Positions 6,649 to 15,993 of a stretch of DNA of 64,000 nucleotides are shown in pieces (position 1 is the first letter of the stretch; each line of letters opens with the position of its first letter). A model generated the notes under the pieces. That model saw only the letters and a list, made by a program, of their open reading frames with translations. It did no database searches and was not told the origin of the DNA. Both the position numbers and the translations under genes were made by a program. The stretch spans positions 372,001 through 436,000 of the forward strand of contig JBAOIG010000002.1 of the NCBI GenBank assembly GCA_037045155.1, read 5' to 3'. Source of the stretch: Thermomicrobiales bacterium (GTDB lineage Bacteria; Chloroflexota; Chloroflexia; Thermomicrobiales; CFX8).

Positions 6649-9060
6649 GTGCTCCATGCGATAACCGATGCCGCCAGCTCCCGACGGGGAAAGTGGATCT
6701 TCCTGGTGGCCTGGATTCTCCTCTCCGCGTTGATCATCCCACTTGCCCCAACGCTATCGAGCATCTCGACAAACGACCAGCTCCAGTTTCTGCCGTCCAG
6801 CGCTGAATCGACGCAGGCCGCGAAGCTCGTTCGAGAGCTCTATCCGAGCGCGAACACGCCAGCGATCATTGTGTTCCACAACCAGGCCGGCCTCTCCGAT
6901 GCCGACATGCAGTCGGCGCAGACGGTCTACAACGCCGTCGCGGCGATGGCGAAAGAGCCTGGCAGCAACGTTGCGGGTGTCGTCTCGATTTTCAACATGC
7001 CACAGGCTCGTGGCCAGCTCGTCTCGGCGGATGGCGCGACGATGATGTTGATCGTGCCGATCAGCGGATCGCCGACCGATCCGGCGTTCGAGCAGCGGAT
7101 CACGGCGATCCGTGAGGCAACGGCGGGTGTGACCGGCGATGTGCAGGTGAAGGTCAGCGGGCCGGCCGGCCTGCTGGCTGATCTCGTCGCCGTCTTCAGC
7201 AACGTCGATGTGTTTCTGATTCTCGTCACGGCGAGCCTGGTTCTGGTTCTGTTGATCCTGATCTACCGCTCTCCGATTATCGCCGTCGTGCCGCTGCTGA
7301 TCGTCGCGCTCGTGCTCCAGCTCGCCGGCGGGCTGGCGGCGCTCCTCCTGCGCGCGCTGAGCTTCCCCGTCGATGCTCAGGCGAGTGGGATCATGACCGT
7401 GATCCTCTTCGGGGCCGGGACGGACTACTATCTGTTCATCGCATCCCGCTACCGGGAAGAGCTGCGCCGTCACGAGGACAAGCATCAGGCGATGCGCGCG
7501 GCGATGCGTGGCGTCAGCGAGGCGATCCTTTCGGCCGGCGCGACGCTCATGCTGGCGTCGTTGTTGTTGCTCTTCGCCGCCTTCGGCAGCTTCCGCTCGC
7601 TTGGCCCGGTCGTTGCGGTTGCGATCGCCACGATGATGCTGGCGGCGATCACGTTTATCCCCGCTGTCCTCACCATCGTTGGCCGCACCGGCTTCTGGCC
7701 ATTTCGTCCAGAGTACACGCCGGGGGCAGCCGGGGAGCAGACGAGCCGCATCTGGTCCCGCGTCGGCCATCTCGTCCTCCGGCGTCCTGCCGTCGTTCTC
7801 GCCTCGACAGTGCTGGTGCTGTTGGTCATGGCCAGCGGTGTTATGCGATTTGTCCCCAGCTATGACACGCTCGAGAGCCTGCCTCCCTCTGTCGAGTCGG
7901 TTCAGGGGTTCCAGCTGCTGCGCGCCGGCTTCCCGGCCGGTGATCTCGCGCCGACCGACGTCTACGTTCGATTCCCGGCTGGTCAGTCGGCCTTCGACCC
8001 AGCAAACATGGCCACGCTGCAGGCTGTTGGTGTCGCCCTGTCCGGCCTGGATCATGTCGTCCAGGTCAGCGGGCCGATGGCTCCCGTCGGGATCGGCAAG
8101 GGTCCTGGCCAGGATGATGTCCTGAAGGCGTACCAGAGTGTGCCGGCCCCATTGCGCGAGCAGATCCAGCGGGGGCGAGCATCGGGGCAGGGCGGTCCGC
8201 CGGCCGGGGTCGACCAATCGTCCCCCGAGGCGCAGTCGATCGGCCTCTACACCCAGGCGCTGCAATTCGTGTCGACCGACGCCTCGGTCGCGCGGATCGA
8301 GGTCGTCCTCGACGAAAACCCGTATGGCACACCCGCGATGGATCTGATTCCGTCGATCCGCGCGACGGCAACAAGCGCCGCCACCGCGAGCGGGCCGGCA
8401 GGGACGACGGTCCTGGTCGGCGCCGACACGGCACAGAACGCCGACGCCCGGACTGCGACGACGCGCGACGAGCTGCTGGTGCTGCCAGCGATCCTGTTGG
8501 CGATCATGCTTGTTCTCGGCCTGTTGCTGCGTTCGATCGTCGCCCCGCTCTATCTGGGCGCGACGATCCTGCTGACCTACTTCGCCGCGCTCGGCCTGTC
8601 GACCCTCGTCTTCCGCTACGTGTTCGGTCATGAGAGTGTTGGCGCAACGGTTCCGTTCTACCTGTTCGTCTTTCTGAATGGTCTGGGGGTCGATTACAGC
8701 ATCTATCTGATGTCGCGCATTCGCGAAGAATCCGAGCGAATGCCCCTCTCGCTGGCGACCGAGCACGCGCTCGAGCGGACTGGCGGGGTGATCACCTCGG
8801 CCGGAATCATCCTGGCCGGCACCTTCGCTGCTCTGATGACGCTCCCGATGCGTGACCTCTTCCAGCTTGGCTTCGCCGTCGCGGTCGGCGTCCTTCTCGA
8901 CACGTTCGTGACCCGCTCGCTGCTGGTGCCAGCATTGGTCGAGCTATTGGGGAAGTGGAACTGGTGGCCAAATCGCGCACGGATGGACGCGACGACCGAG
9001 GCCGACCAGCGCCCGGCGGCAGGGGCGGCACAGGCAGTTGATGGCATAACGGCTGCATGA
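6649..9060 (+). CDS. MMPL/RND-family membrane transporter
   Basis: An 803-residue inner-membrane protein of the MMPL group of RND transporters, which use proton-motive force to export lipids or drugs. One N-terminal membrane helix (residues about 14-35) precedes an extracytoplasmic domain. The first MMPL domain (about 180-360) carries GAGTDYYLFIASRYREEL, with the Asp-Tyr pair of the proton relay. A second periplasmic domain (about 400-600) follows, then a second MMPL domain (about 610-770) with GLGVDYSIYLMSRIREES. Start is a GTG with a weak ribosome site. It is divergent from, and probably repressed by, the TetR protein. The cargo is unknown. Confidence 0.92.
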   Translation: MLHAITDAASSRRGKWIFLVAWILLSALIIPLAPTLSSISTNDQLQFLPSSAESTQAAKLVRELYPSANTPAIIVFHNQAGLSDADMQSAQTVYNAVAAMAKEPGSNVAGVVSIFNMPQARGQLVSADGATMMLIVPISGSPTDPAFEQRITAIREATAGVTGDVQVKVSGPAGLLADLVAVFSNVDVFLILVTASLVLVLLILIYRSPIIAVVPLLIVALVLQLAGGLAALLLRALSFPVDAQASGIMTVILFGAGTDYYLFIASRYREELRRHEDKHQAMRAAMRGVSEAILSAGATLMLASLLLLFAAFGSFRSLGPVVAVAIATMMLAAITFIPAVLTIVGRTGFWPFRPEYTPGAAGEQTSRIWSRVGHLVLRRPAVVLASTVLVLLVMASGVMRFVPSYDTLESLPPSVESVQGFQLLRAGFPAGDLAPTDVYVRFPAGQSAFDPANMATLQAVGVALSGLDHVVQVSGPMAPVGIGKGPGQDDVLKAYQSVPAPLREQIQRGRASGQGGPPAGVDQSSPEAQSIGLYTQALQFVSTDASVARIEVVLDENPYGTPAMDLIPSIRATATSAATASGPAGTTVLVGADTAQNADARTATTRDELLVLPAILLAIMLVLGLLLRSIVAPLYLGATILLTYFAALGLSTLVFRYVFGHESVGATVPFYLFVFLNGLGVDYSIYLMSRIREESERMPLSLATEHALERTGGVITSAGIILAGTFAALMTLPMRDLFQLGFAVAVGVLLDTFVTRSLLVPALVELLGKWNWWPNRARMDATTEADQRPAAGAAQAVDGITAA

Positions 9061-9112
9061 TTCGGATGTGTTGCCGCACAGCCATTCAGGGCGCGGCGTT
9101 GGGAGGGCTTTC

Positions 9113-9370
9113 ATGAGTATCATCGGCTGGATCATCATTGGCGCGCTGGCCGGCTGGATCGCCAGCAAGATCGCGGGACGCGATGCGAGCATGAACTGGC
9201 TGGAGAACATCGTCGTCGGCATTGTCGGCGCGTTGGTTGGCGGGTTCATCTGGGGATTGATCAGCGGCGCGAAGTATGCATCGTCGTTCAGTCTCGGCAC
9301 GCTCCTGGTCGCGATCCTCGGCGCGGTCGTTGTTCTCTTCGCGTGGGGCGCCATCCGCGGCAAGGCGTAA
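9113..9370 (+). CDS. GlsB/YeaQ/YmgE family stress membrane protein
   Basis: An 85-residue, three-helix membrane protein of the transglycosylase-associated (GlsB/YeaQ) family, whose members are induced by envelope or acid stress but have no proven biochemical role. It starts MSIIGWIIIGALAGWIASKI with the family's glycine-rich first helix and then NIVVGIVGALVGGFIWG. The ATG is chosen because GGGAGG lies six bases upstream; a longer frame begins at 9068 without a ribosome site. A hairpin follows the stop. Confidence 0.88.
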   Translation: MSIIGWIIIGALAGWIASKIAGRDASMNWLENIVVGIVGALVGGFIWGLISGAKYASSFSLGTLLVAILGAVVVLFAWGAIRGKA

Positions 9371-9396
9371 CGACCCAGTCGCCGGTCGCGGCAGCA

Positions 9397-9428
9397 CCGG
9401 CCCCGTTGAGCTCGTCTCGCGGGGCCGG
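9397..9428 (+). terminator. Hairpin after the GlsB-like gene
   Basis: CCGGCCCCG (9397-9405) pairs with CGGGGCCGG (9420-9428) around a 14-nt loop, 26 bases past the stop. No U-tract follows, so it is a probable, not proven, terminator. Confidence 0.5.
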
Positions 9429-9547
9429 CTTCGTGTCTATCGCGGCAGACGCGATTGCGCCAAGCGACTGGTCGTGACGTTCGGCAACCGTTAACGTTAT
9501 GGAGTCAGGACGATGATGTTCCTGCCGGCTGGATGGAGAGTGAGACC

Positions 9548-10543
9548 ATGGACAAACGTCGCCGACGTCGCGCTCCCGGGAGCGTTGCTCTGCTGATCGG
9601 CATGCTGGTCATTCTCGGCAGCCTTCTTGCTGCCTGCGGATCGGGCAGCAGTAATGCGACTTCCACGAGCCAGCCTGCCGCGACGAGCACGGCAGCGGCC
9701 GCGACGACGCCAACGGCGCCGGCCGAGGCGACGGCCACGGAACCCCCAGCCGAGCCGACCGCGACCAGCGCGCCGGCCGAAGCGACGGCGACCACCGCCG
9801 CCCCGACCGCGACGACGTCCGGTTCGGTCGACACGCTGACCCTGTCGGTCTATTACATCCGCGACGAGAAGATCGCGCTGGCGCACCGCACGGCGCCGCA
9901 CACGCTGCAGGTGGCCGCGGCGGCGATGCAGGCGCTGCTGGCCGGCCCGACGGCCGACGAGCAGACGGCCGGCATGAGCACGTCGATCCCCTCTGGCACG
10001 CGCTTCCTCGGCGTTACGATCGACAACAAGGTCGCGACCGTTGATCTGTCCGGTGAGTTCGAATCGGGCGGCGGGAGCGCCTCGGTGGCGGCGCGACTTG
10101 CGCAAGTGGTCTTCACGCTGACCCAGTTCCCGACGATTGAAAAGGTCACGTTCTCACTCGATGGCAAGCCGGTCGATGTATTCAGCGGCGAAGGCGTCAT
10201 GCTGGATCGCCCGGTCGGACGCGCCGACTACGAGGAATGGACTCCGGCCATCTTCGTCGACACCGTCGCCATTGGCGACCACATCAGCAGTCCGGTCCGG
10301 ATTGCTGGCACGGCCAACGTGTTCGAAGCGGTGTTCTTCGCCCAGATCCGTGCCGCCGACGGCAGCGTCGCCGTCGAGCAGATGGTCACCGCGACATCTG
10401 GCACCGGCACGCGCGGCACGTATGACGTCACGCTGTCGTTCGACCTGCCGCCTGGCCCGGCAACGGTCGTCGTCTACGCTGATTCGCCGAAAGACGGCTC
10501 GCAGATCAATGTGGTCGAGATCCCGGTGACAGTCGCGAAGTGA
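9548..10543 (+). CDS. GerMN-Gmad2 domain lipoprotein
   Basis: A 331-residue secreted lipoprotein: basic N-terminus, hydrophobic stretch and lipobox LLAAC with the lipidated Cys at residue 30. A low-complexity Ala/Thr/Pro/Glu linker follows (about 31-95). Next is a GerMN domain (about 98-215: TLSVYYIRDEKIALAHR, MQALLAGPT, IDNKVATVDLSGEF), then a C-terminal Gmad2 Ig-like domain (about 225-330). Both domains are known from spore-germination proteins, but this combination is common in non-sporulating Gram-positive-type and Chloroflexota envelopes, so sporulation is not implied. The ATG is preferred to upstream starts because of the adjacent signal peptide. Function is probably structural or ligand-binding at the cell surface. 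Confidence 0.85.
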   Translation: MDKRRRRRAPGSVALLIGMLVILGSLLAACGSGSSNATSTSQPAATSTAAAATTPTAPAEATATEPPAEPTATSAPAEATATTAAPTATTSGSVDTLTLSVYYIRDEKIALAHRTAPHTLQVAAAAMQALLAGPTADEQTAGMSTSIPSGTRFLGVTIDNKVATVDLSGEFESGGGSASVAARLAQVVFTLTQFPTIEKVTFSLDGKPVDVFSGEGVMLDRPVGRADYEEWTPAIFVDTVAIGDHISSPVRIAGTANVFEAVFFAQIRAADGSVAVEQMVTATSGTGTRGTYDVTLSFDLPPGPATVVVYADSPKDGSQINVVEIPVTVAK

Positions 10544-10551
10544 CGTCGCGC

Positions 10552-10571
10552 GGGGCGGCACTCGCCGCCCC
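10552..10571. terminator. Hairpin between convergent genes
   Basis: GGGGCGGC pairs with GCCGCCCC around an ACTC loop just after the lipoprotein stop. There is no U-tract. It could serve the lipoprotein gene and, from the other side, chrA. Confidence 0.45.
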
Positions 10572-10711
10572 CGAGCGCCTCATCCTCGTAGACCAGTGGG
10601 TCGCGACGCGGTCGATGGTGTTTTGCGACATCGGCGCTCTCTCGGTGATGAAGAGCAGCCAGCGATAGCGCCTATAGCAGGTCACTCTTCGTCGCGGAGC
10701 TGGCTGGGAGA

Positions 10712-11908
10712 TCAGGTCAGCCCGCGCCAGGCGATGCCGATCAGCCCGCCGGCCAGCACCAGCCAGGCCGAGTTGACCCGGAAGCGGATCAACAGCACCG
10801 CCGCGACGGCCGCGAGGGCGACCGTCATCGCGTCCACGATCGCCGCCGAGGCCAGCTCGATTAGCACCGCCGCCATCAGCCCGAGCGCCGCGACATTGAC
10901 CCCGTCCAGCGCTGCCGCCGTCCACGGCGACTTGCGGATGTGCGGCAGGACCGGGATCGAGAGGGCAACGAAGGCGAAGGCCGGGATGAAGATGCCCAGC
11001 GTCGCCAGCGCCGCGCCCGGGAAACCGCCGACGACGTAGCCGACGAACGTCGCCGTCGTGAAGACCGGCCCTGGCGTGAACTGACCGACCGCGACGGCGT
11101 CCAGTAGCTGCTTCTCGGTCAGCCACCCGAGCCGCTCGACGAAGTCGTTGCGCAGGAAGGCGAGCAGGACGTAGCCCGAGCCATAGAGCACCGAGCCGAT
11201 CTTCAGAAAGGTCAGGAACAGGCGGGATGCGCTGTACTCGATCGTTGCCCCGGCCGCGACCGCCGCGACGAGCGGCAGCGCCCAGGCCGGCGGGGCGATC
11301 GAGAGCGTCGTCCCGACCCGCGCCGACCGCATCCGCCGCCAGTTGCGGACCAGCATGACGACCGCCGCCCCGCCGAAGAGCAGGGCGATCTCGTTGCCGC
11401 CCAGGAGGTAGAGCGCCAGCACCCCGGCGGCGATCGCCGCCAGGAATGGTCCCTTCAGCGCCACGCGCCCCAGCCCCCAGAGTGCCTGCGCGACGACGGC
11501 GATGACGACCGGCTTGATGCCGTAGAGCAGCCACTCGCCGGTGGTCGTCGTGCCGTACTCGACGTAGAGCCAGGCGAAGACGAGGACGAGGAAGGCGGCC
11601 GGCAGGATGAAGAGCGACCCGCCGACGACCAGCCCGCGCCAGCCAGCACGCTGGTAGCTGGCGTGGATCACTAGCTCGGTCGAGTTCGGCCCGGGGATCA
11701 GGTTCGCGGCGCCCATCAGGTCGAGGAAGTGCCGGTCGGTCATCCACTTGCGCCGGACGACCACCTCGTCGCGCAGCATCGCGGTGTGCGCGGCCGGCCC
11801 GCCGAACGCCGTCCAGCCCAGTCGGAACATCAGCAGCGCCACCTCGCGCAGACCGCCCGGCGCCTTCAATGCCGGTAGGTCCTCCTCCAGCTCGTCCCGT
11901 GTGGCCAT
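10712..11908 (-). CDS. chrA: Chromate efflux transporter ChrA
   Basis: A 398-residue CHR-family transporter with two homologous membrane halves. ChrA exports chromate across the cytoplasmic membrane, driven by proton-motive force. The first half carries the family motif FGGPAAHTAML and the GPNSTEL/GAANLIPGP loop; the second half repeats it as FLKIGSVLYGSGYVLLAFL and VAVGQFTPGPVFTTATF. Length and motif placement match long-chain ChrA. ATG start with GGAGGC upstream. It is divergent from the LuxR-type regulator at 12106 with no obvious functional link. Some family members may carry other oxyanions. Confidence 0.92.
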   Translation of the reverse strand: MATRDELEEDLPALKAPGGLREVALLMFRLGWTAFGGPAAHTAMLRDEVVVRRKWMTDRHFLDLMGAANLIPGPNSTELVIHASYQRAGWRGLVVGGSLFILPAAFLVLVFAWLYVEYGTTTTGEWLLYGIKPVVIAVVAQALWGLGRVALKGPFLAAIAAGVLALYLLGGNEIALLFGGAAVVMLVRNWRRMRSARVGTTLSIAPPAWALPLVAAVAAGATIEYSASRLFLTFLKIGSVLYGSGYVLLAFLRNDFVERLGWLTEKQLLDAVAVGQFTPGPVFTTATFVGYVVGGFPGAALATLGIFIPAFAFVALSIPVLPHIRKSPWTAAALDGVNVAALGLMAAVLIELASAAIVDAMTVALAAVAAVLLIRFRVNSAWLVLAGGLIGIAWRGLT

Positions 11909-12105
11909 CGTGCCTCCTTCTCAATAGGGGTGGAGACTATGCATCGTTGAGGACGCTTGCAAGAGTCCCGTTCTGTCAGGCTGCGATCCAGGGTAGCTGG
12001 AGATGACCATGTTGCGTCAACGCCGAGGCGCATCTTCGACGCATCTTGTCAATGATAATAGATCGCTATACGATGGGTGGGCAGACTCGATCTGAAAGGC
12101 GAATC

Positions 12106-15081
12106 ATGCCCCAGTCTGCCGATGAGCACAGCACCATCGACGCCGTCGGCAGCGTGGACCGCGCCGGCAACGGGATTGTCGGTCGCGAGCGCGAGCGCGG
12201 GATTCTTCGCGCCCAACTGCGCAGCGCGCTCGATGGCGTGGGGTGCCTCGTGCTGGTGAGCGGCGAGGCGGGGATCGGCAAGACCACCCTCATCGATGAC
12301 CTGGCCGGCGCTGCTGCTGCGCGCGGCTGCCTCGTCCTCTGGGGCCACGCTTACGACCTGTCAGTCACCCCGGCCTACGGCCCCTGGGTCGAGCTGCTGC
12401 GGCGCTACCCGGCCGGAGTCGAACGGCTGCCAGAACCTCCCGCGTTCGTCGAGGACGCACGATCGGCAACTGCCGCTGGCAGCAGCGAGGCGCTATTCTT
12501 CGCGGCGGCTGCGTTCTTCGACGACGTGGCACGGGTTCAGCCGCTGCTGCTGATTCTGGAGGACCTGCACTGGGCCGACCAGGGCTCGCGCGACTTCCTG
12601 CGATTCCTGGCCCGCCAGCTCGCCGATCGACGAATCCTCGTCGCCGCCACCTACCGCTCCGACGAGCTGCACCGTCGTCACCCGCTCTATACGCTGCTGC
12701 CTGTCCTCGTCCGCGAGTCCGGCGTCGAGCGCCTGGACGTCCAGCGACTCGACTCCGACGGGAGCCGCGCCCTGATCGCCAGCCGCTATGCCATCGGCGG
12801 GGACGACGCTGCCCGGCTCGAGCGCTACATTCAGGATCACGCCGAGGGCAACCCGCTGTTCGCCCTGGAGCTGCTTCGCAGTCTCGCGGAAGGGGGGGTA
12901 CTGCGGCTGTCAGGCGACACCTGGTCGCTCGGCGACACCGACCGCGTCCGCCTCCCTACGCTGCTCCTGCAGGTCATCGAGACGCGCCTCGACCGGTTGG
13001 GGGACGAGACACTCTCCCTCCTGCGAGTTGCGGCGATCATTGGCCAGGAGGTGCCGCTCGACCTCTGGCAGCAAGTGACCGGGGCGAGCGATGACGCGCT
13101 CGTCAAGGCGATTGAGCGAGGGCAGGCGAGCCACATCCTAAAAGAGGCCGCCAGCGGCACGGCCATCCGCTTCCAGCACGCGCTGATCCGCGAGGCACTC
13201 TACGAGAGCGTCATCTCCCTGCGACGCCGTGTCTGGCACCGCAAAGTCGCCGAGACACTGGCCGCACTGCCGGCCCCGGTCCCCGACATCGTCGCGCACC
13301 ACTTCCAGCAGGCCGGCGACGTCCGAGCCGTCTCGTGGCTGCTGGAGGCGGCCCGGCGCGCCCGGATGGTCTACGCAACGACGACTGCCACCGACCGGCT
13401 TGAGACGGCGCTAGGGTTGGACGAGCAACAAGGCGGCGCCAGCGGCCTGCGTGGCTGGCTCCTGGCTGGCCTGGCAGGTCTGGGCGAGATGTTCGCTCGG
13501 TTTGACGAACGTCGGCGCATGCTCGACGAGGCGAGGGACATCGCGGTGCGCGCCAACGACGCGACGCTGCTTGGGCTCGTTGAATGGTATCGAGCGTTCA
13601 TCGAGACGCATTTTGACGGTTCGACGGCAGAGGCTCTCGGGAGCGCGCGGGACCGTATTCAACGCCTGCCATCCGGTGAGCGAGCGCGGCTCTACGGCTT
13701 TCTCTACGGTATCGTCGGCACGCCGATCGGCGTTGACAGCGTCGATATGACATGCGAGATCATCGTATTTCAGGGACAATCCGGTCAGTATCGCGAAGCA
13801 CTTGCCGCCATTGAGCGCGTATACGCGGAGTCTCCCATCCTGTCAGCCTCCGCCAGGCTGGATATCGACTCAGCGCTCGGGGCGTCATACCAGGCGTTCG
13901 GTCGGCCGGACGAAGTGTTGCAGGTCTACGAACGCCTCCTCCTGTCGTACCGTCGTAGCCACGCCTCAGATTGGGCAATGATCATCACCCATCTCATGCT
14001 GCGTGATGTGATCCTGGTCTACTCGGCAGATCGAATCGCGTCGCGACGCACAATCGCGCACGACGCAGTTTCCGCTGCCCGGCTGGCGAAAGCAGCGCAG
14101 ACGTTCGGTCCCGAGATGCCGGATGAGTTCGGGATCGTCTCGCTGCATCTGCTTGAAGGGCGATGGGATGACGCGCGCCGAGCGTTAGAGCAGGCCGCCG
14201 TCGCCGGCCAATGGGCATCCTACCTGACCGCAGCGTTATGGATGAGCCTGTCGCATAACCAGGGATACCCGGACGAGGCACGGGCGCGACTGTCGACCGT
14301 GTTCCCCGATGGGGCTGCCGCGCAGCCAGGCCGCCAGAGTTACGAATCGTCCGTCTATTGCATGCATCCAGCGATCGAGATGGCGCTCGACGATGCCGAC
14401 CTCGACACCGCACGCGCCTGGCTCGAATGCCACGACCGCTGGATCGACTGGAGCGGCCACATCCCGTTTACGACTACAGGCCACCGGCTCTGGGCACGCT
14501 ATCACCGTGTCGCGGGCGACCGCCATGCTGCCGAGGAGCGCGCCAACCAGGCGCTCACCCTCGCCAGCGCGCCGCGCCAGCCGCTGGCGCTGCTGGCTAC
14601 CCACCGTCTCCTCGGTGAGCTGGCGACTGAGGGCGGCGACTTCGACGGCGCGCGCCAGCACCTCGTCGAGGCGTTGGCGCTGGCCGACGCCTGCGAGGCG
14701 CCGTTCGAGCGGGCACTCACCCTCGTGGCGCTGGCCGAGCTGGCCAGCGCGGAAGGCCGGCCTGCCGTGGCGCTCCCGCTGCTGGCCGAGGCCCGTGCCA
14801 TCTGTGAGCCGCTCCGGGCGAAGCCGACGCTGGAGCGTATCTTAGCGCTGGAGGCGCACCTTGCCGCCGCGTCCAGCCCGCGCTACCCGGCCGGCTTGAG
14901 CGTCCGCGAGGTCGAGGTGCTGCGGCTGGTAGCAGAGGGGTTGACCGATGCGCAGGTCGCGGAGCGACTCTACCTCAGCCAGCGCACCGTTGGCTCGCAC
15001 TTGCGAAGCGTCTACAACAAGCTCGGCGTCAGCTCGCGGGCAGCAGCCACCCGCTTCGCCGTCGAGCACGGGCTGGTCTAG
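12106..15081 (+). CDS. Large AAA-ATPase LuxR-family transcriptional regulator
   Basis: A 991-residue signal-transduction ATPase of the LAL/MalT-like class. Residues 53-61 are the Walker A loop (GEAGIGKTT), and LLLILEDLHWAD near 165-176 is Walker B with the sensor region. The middle (about 350-900) is helical and fits TPR-type repeats that bind ligand or partner proteins. The last 65 residues are a LuxR helix-turn-helix (LSVREVEVLRLVAEGLTDAQVAERLYLSQRTVGSHL). The ATG at 12106 is preferred over a TTG 20 codons upstream because AAAGG precedes it. The next 2.1 kb hold three small genes and an MFS transporter on the same strand, its likely target. The inducer is unknown. Confidence 0.9.
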   Translation: MPQSADEHSTIDAVGSVDRAGNGIVGRERERGILRAQLRSALDGVGCLVLVSGEAGIGKTTLIDDLAGAAAARGCLVLWGHAYDLSVTPAYGPWVELLRRYPAGVERLPEPPAFVEDARSATAAGSSEALFFAAAAFFDDVARVQPLLLILEDLHWADQGSRDFLRFLARQLADRRILVAATYRSDELHRRHPLYTLLPVLVRESGVERLDVQRLDSDGSRALIASRYAIGGDDAARLERYIQDHAEGNPLFALELLRSLAEGGVLRLSGDTWSLGDTDRVRLPTLLLQVIETRLDRLGDETLSLLRVAAIIGQEVPLDLWQQVTGASDDALVKAIERGQASHILKEAASGTAIRFQHALIREALYESVISLRRRVWHRKVAETLAALPAPVPDIVAHHFQQAGDVRAVSWLLEAARRARMVYATTTATDRLETALGLDEQQGGASGLRGWLLAGLAGLGEMFARFDERRRMLDEARDIAVRANDATLLGLVEWYRAFIETHFDGSTAEALGSARDRIQRLPSGERARLYGFLYGIVGTPIGVDSVDMTCEIIVFQGQSGQYREALAAIERVYAESPILSASARLDIDSALGASYQAFGRPDEVLQVYERLLLSYRRSHASDWAMIITHLMLRDVILVYSADRIASRRTIAHDAVSAARLAKAAQTFGPEMPDEFGIVSLHLLEGRWDDARRALEQAAVAGQWASYLTAALWMSLSHNQGYPDEARARLSTVFPDGAAAQPGRQSYESSVYCMHPAIEMALDDADLDTARAWLECHDRWIDWSGHIPFTTTGHRLWARYHRVAGDRHAAEERANQALTLASAPRQPLALLATHRLLGELATEGGDFDGARQHLVEALALADACEAPFERALTLVALAELASAEGRPAVALPLLAEARAICEPLRAKPTLERILALEAHLAAASSPRYPAGLSVREVEVLRLVAEGLTDAQVAERLYLSQRTVGSHLRSVYNKLGVSSRAAATRFAVEHGLV

Positions 15082-15101
15082 CGAGATCATCCCGCAATCG
15101 C

Positions 15102-15172
15102 TGCGTAGTCCTACGTAGACCACAGCTTCGACATCGCTAGGACCGATTGCGTAGGTCTCCGGATGTGCGTAG
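15102..15172. promoter_or_regulatory. Cluster of TGCGTAG repeats before the small-protein operon
   Basis: Between the LuxR-type gene and the small-protein operon, TGCGTAG occurs three times in direct orientation (15102, 15149, 15166), together with the palindrome CTACGTAG (15111-15118). The arrangement looks like an operator array, and the adjacent LuxR-type regulator is the obvious candidate to bind it. The repeats are seen; binding is inferred. Confidence 0.45.
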
Positions 15173-15240
15173 GCCGGCCGGCTCCTATTGTGTTCTCACC
15201 ACCCGAACTGAGGTGGCAGAGGCAGAGAGGAGCCTTTGCG

Positions 15241-15444
15241 ATGATCAACCCAACCGAGCTCGACACCCGCCTCATGAACCATGTCGCTTGCGTCGATGCC
15301 GCCAATCGGTACGGCGCCCTGATCTCGCCAAAGCGCCGCAAGCAGGACGGCCCGGGCAGCTTCGTGCTGCAGCTCCGCCGTCTAGCTGGCTGGTTCGGAC
15401 TGGCACAGGTCAGCCAGCCGAAGGGTGGCGGCATCGCCGCCTGA
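15241..15444 (+). CDS. Unrecognised 67-residue protein, first of a small-protein operon
   Basis: I do not recognise this protein. It begins MINPTELDTRLMNHVACVDA at an ATG preceded by GAGAGGAG, and is moderately basic with a Lys/Arg patch (SPKRRKQDGPG) and a C-terminal amphipathic stretch ending in Gly-rich residues. It has no signal peptide or membrane helix. It is followed 32 bp later by a second small gene and then by a third one coupled to an MFS transporter, suggesting a four-gene unit controlled by the LuxR-type regulator upstream. A peptide precursor, an export cargo or a regulator are all possible. Confidence 0.6.
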   Translation: MINPTELDTRLMNHVACVDAANRYGALISPKRRKQDGPGSFVLQLRRLAGWFGLAQVSQPKGGGIAA

Positions 15445-15476
15445 TCGGTGTCGGCGCCGTGCGCGAGGAGCCACCC

Positions 15477-15707
15477 ATGACGTCATCCATCCCGGCCGCC
15501 CTCAGTGACATCGTTGAGCAGGCGCGTGACGTGCGCGAGCGCTGCCTCGACTGCGCCCTGGCCGCTATCCCCGAACGCGATGACGCCGAGGGCTGGCTCC
15601 TCTTCGTTACACGCCAGCTCATCCGCCCGCACCTGCTCAACGTCCCGCCCGGCATCTGCGACCTGGCGTGCCCCGGTGAACGGGAGCTCCAACGACTGAC
15701 CTGCTGA
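15477..15707 (+). CDS. Unrecognised 76-residue Cys-containing protein
   Basis: Not recognised. The 76-residue protein has five cysteines: a CxxC pair at residues 23 and 26, Cys61 and Cys65 (C-x3-C), and a C-terminal Cys76. The spacing could bind a metal or form disulfides. An ATG with GAGGAG eight bases upstream supports translation. The central part (EGWLLFVTRQLIRPHLLNV) is hydrophobic but too short and interrupted for a clear membrane helix. It is the second member of the small-protein/MFS operon. Confidence 0.58.
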   Translation: MTSSIPAALSDIVEQARDVRERCLDCALAAIPERDDAEGWLLFVTRQLIRPHLLNVPPGICDLACPGERELQRLTC

Positions 15708-15735
15708 ACGACACACGTGAGGATGGAGCATCTCA

Positions 15736-15993
15736 ATGTCCAACATGCAGCTTGACCAGCTCCGACTCCTGGCCGACCAGGCCGAACAATTCAGGACATC
15801 GTGCCCTGCGCTCTACGCGCTTCTCGCCGAGCGACAGCGCATGTTACGCCTCGCGCTCTGGCGCATCCCACATCCGGACGACCCCGAGGTAGTCAGGCCA
15901 GTGGCCGTCGACGCTGTCCTTATTGGCAAACTCCGATTCCTCGCGGCTGGTATCGACGACGTGCTGGCCGGCAATGCGGGCAGGAGCCACTGA
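15736..15993 (+). CDS. Unrecognised 85-residue protein coupled to an MFS transporter
   Basis: Not recognised. Predicted mostly helical, with Leu/Gln-rich heptad-like spacing in the first 45 residues (LDQLRLLADQAEQFRTSC), possibly a short coiled coil. Its stop codon overlaps the start of the MFS gene by one base (TGATG), so the two are translationally coupled. The start has GGATGG/GGAG-type sequence upstream. Together with the two preceding small genes it forms a compact set of three unrelated small proteins placed in front of an exporter. Confidence 0.6.
   Translation: MSNMQLDQLRLLADQAEQFRTSCPALYALLAERQRMLRLALWRIPHPDDPEVVRPVAVDAVLIGKLRFLAAGIDDVLAGNAGRSH

Noticed and set aside
6754..8766. 670-codon minus-strand frame across the MMPL gene
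   Set aside because: Its composition (Arg/Asp/Gln/His-rich, no motifs) is that of an antisense shadow of the MMPL gene.
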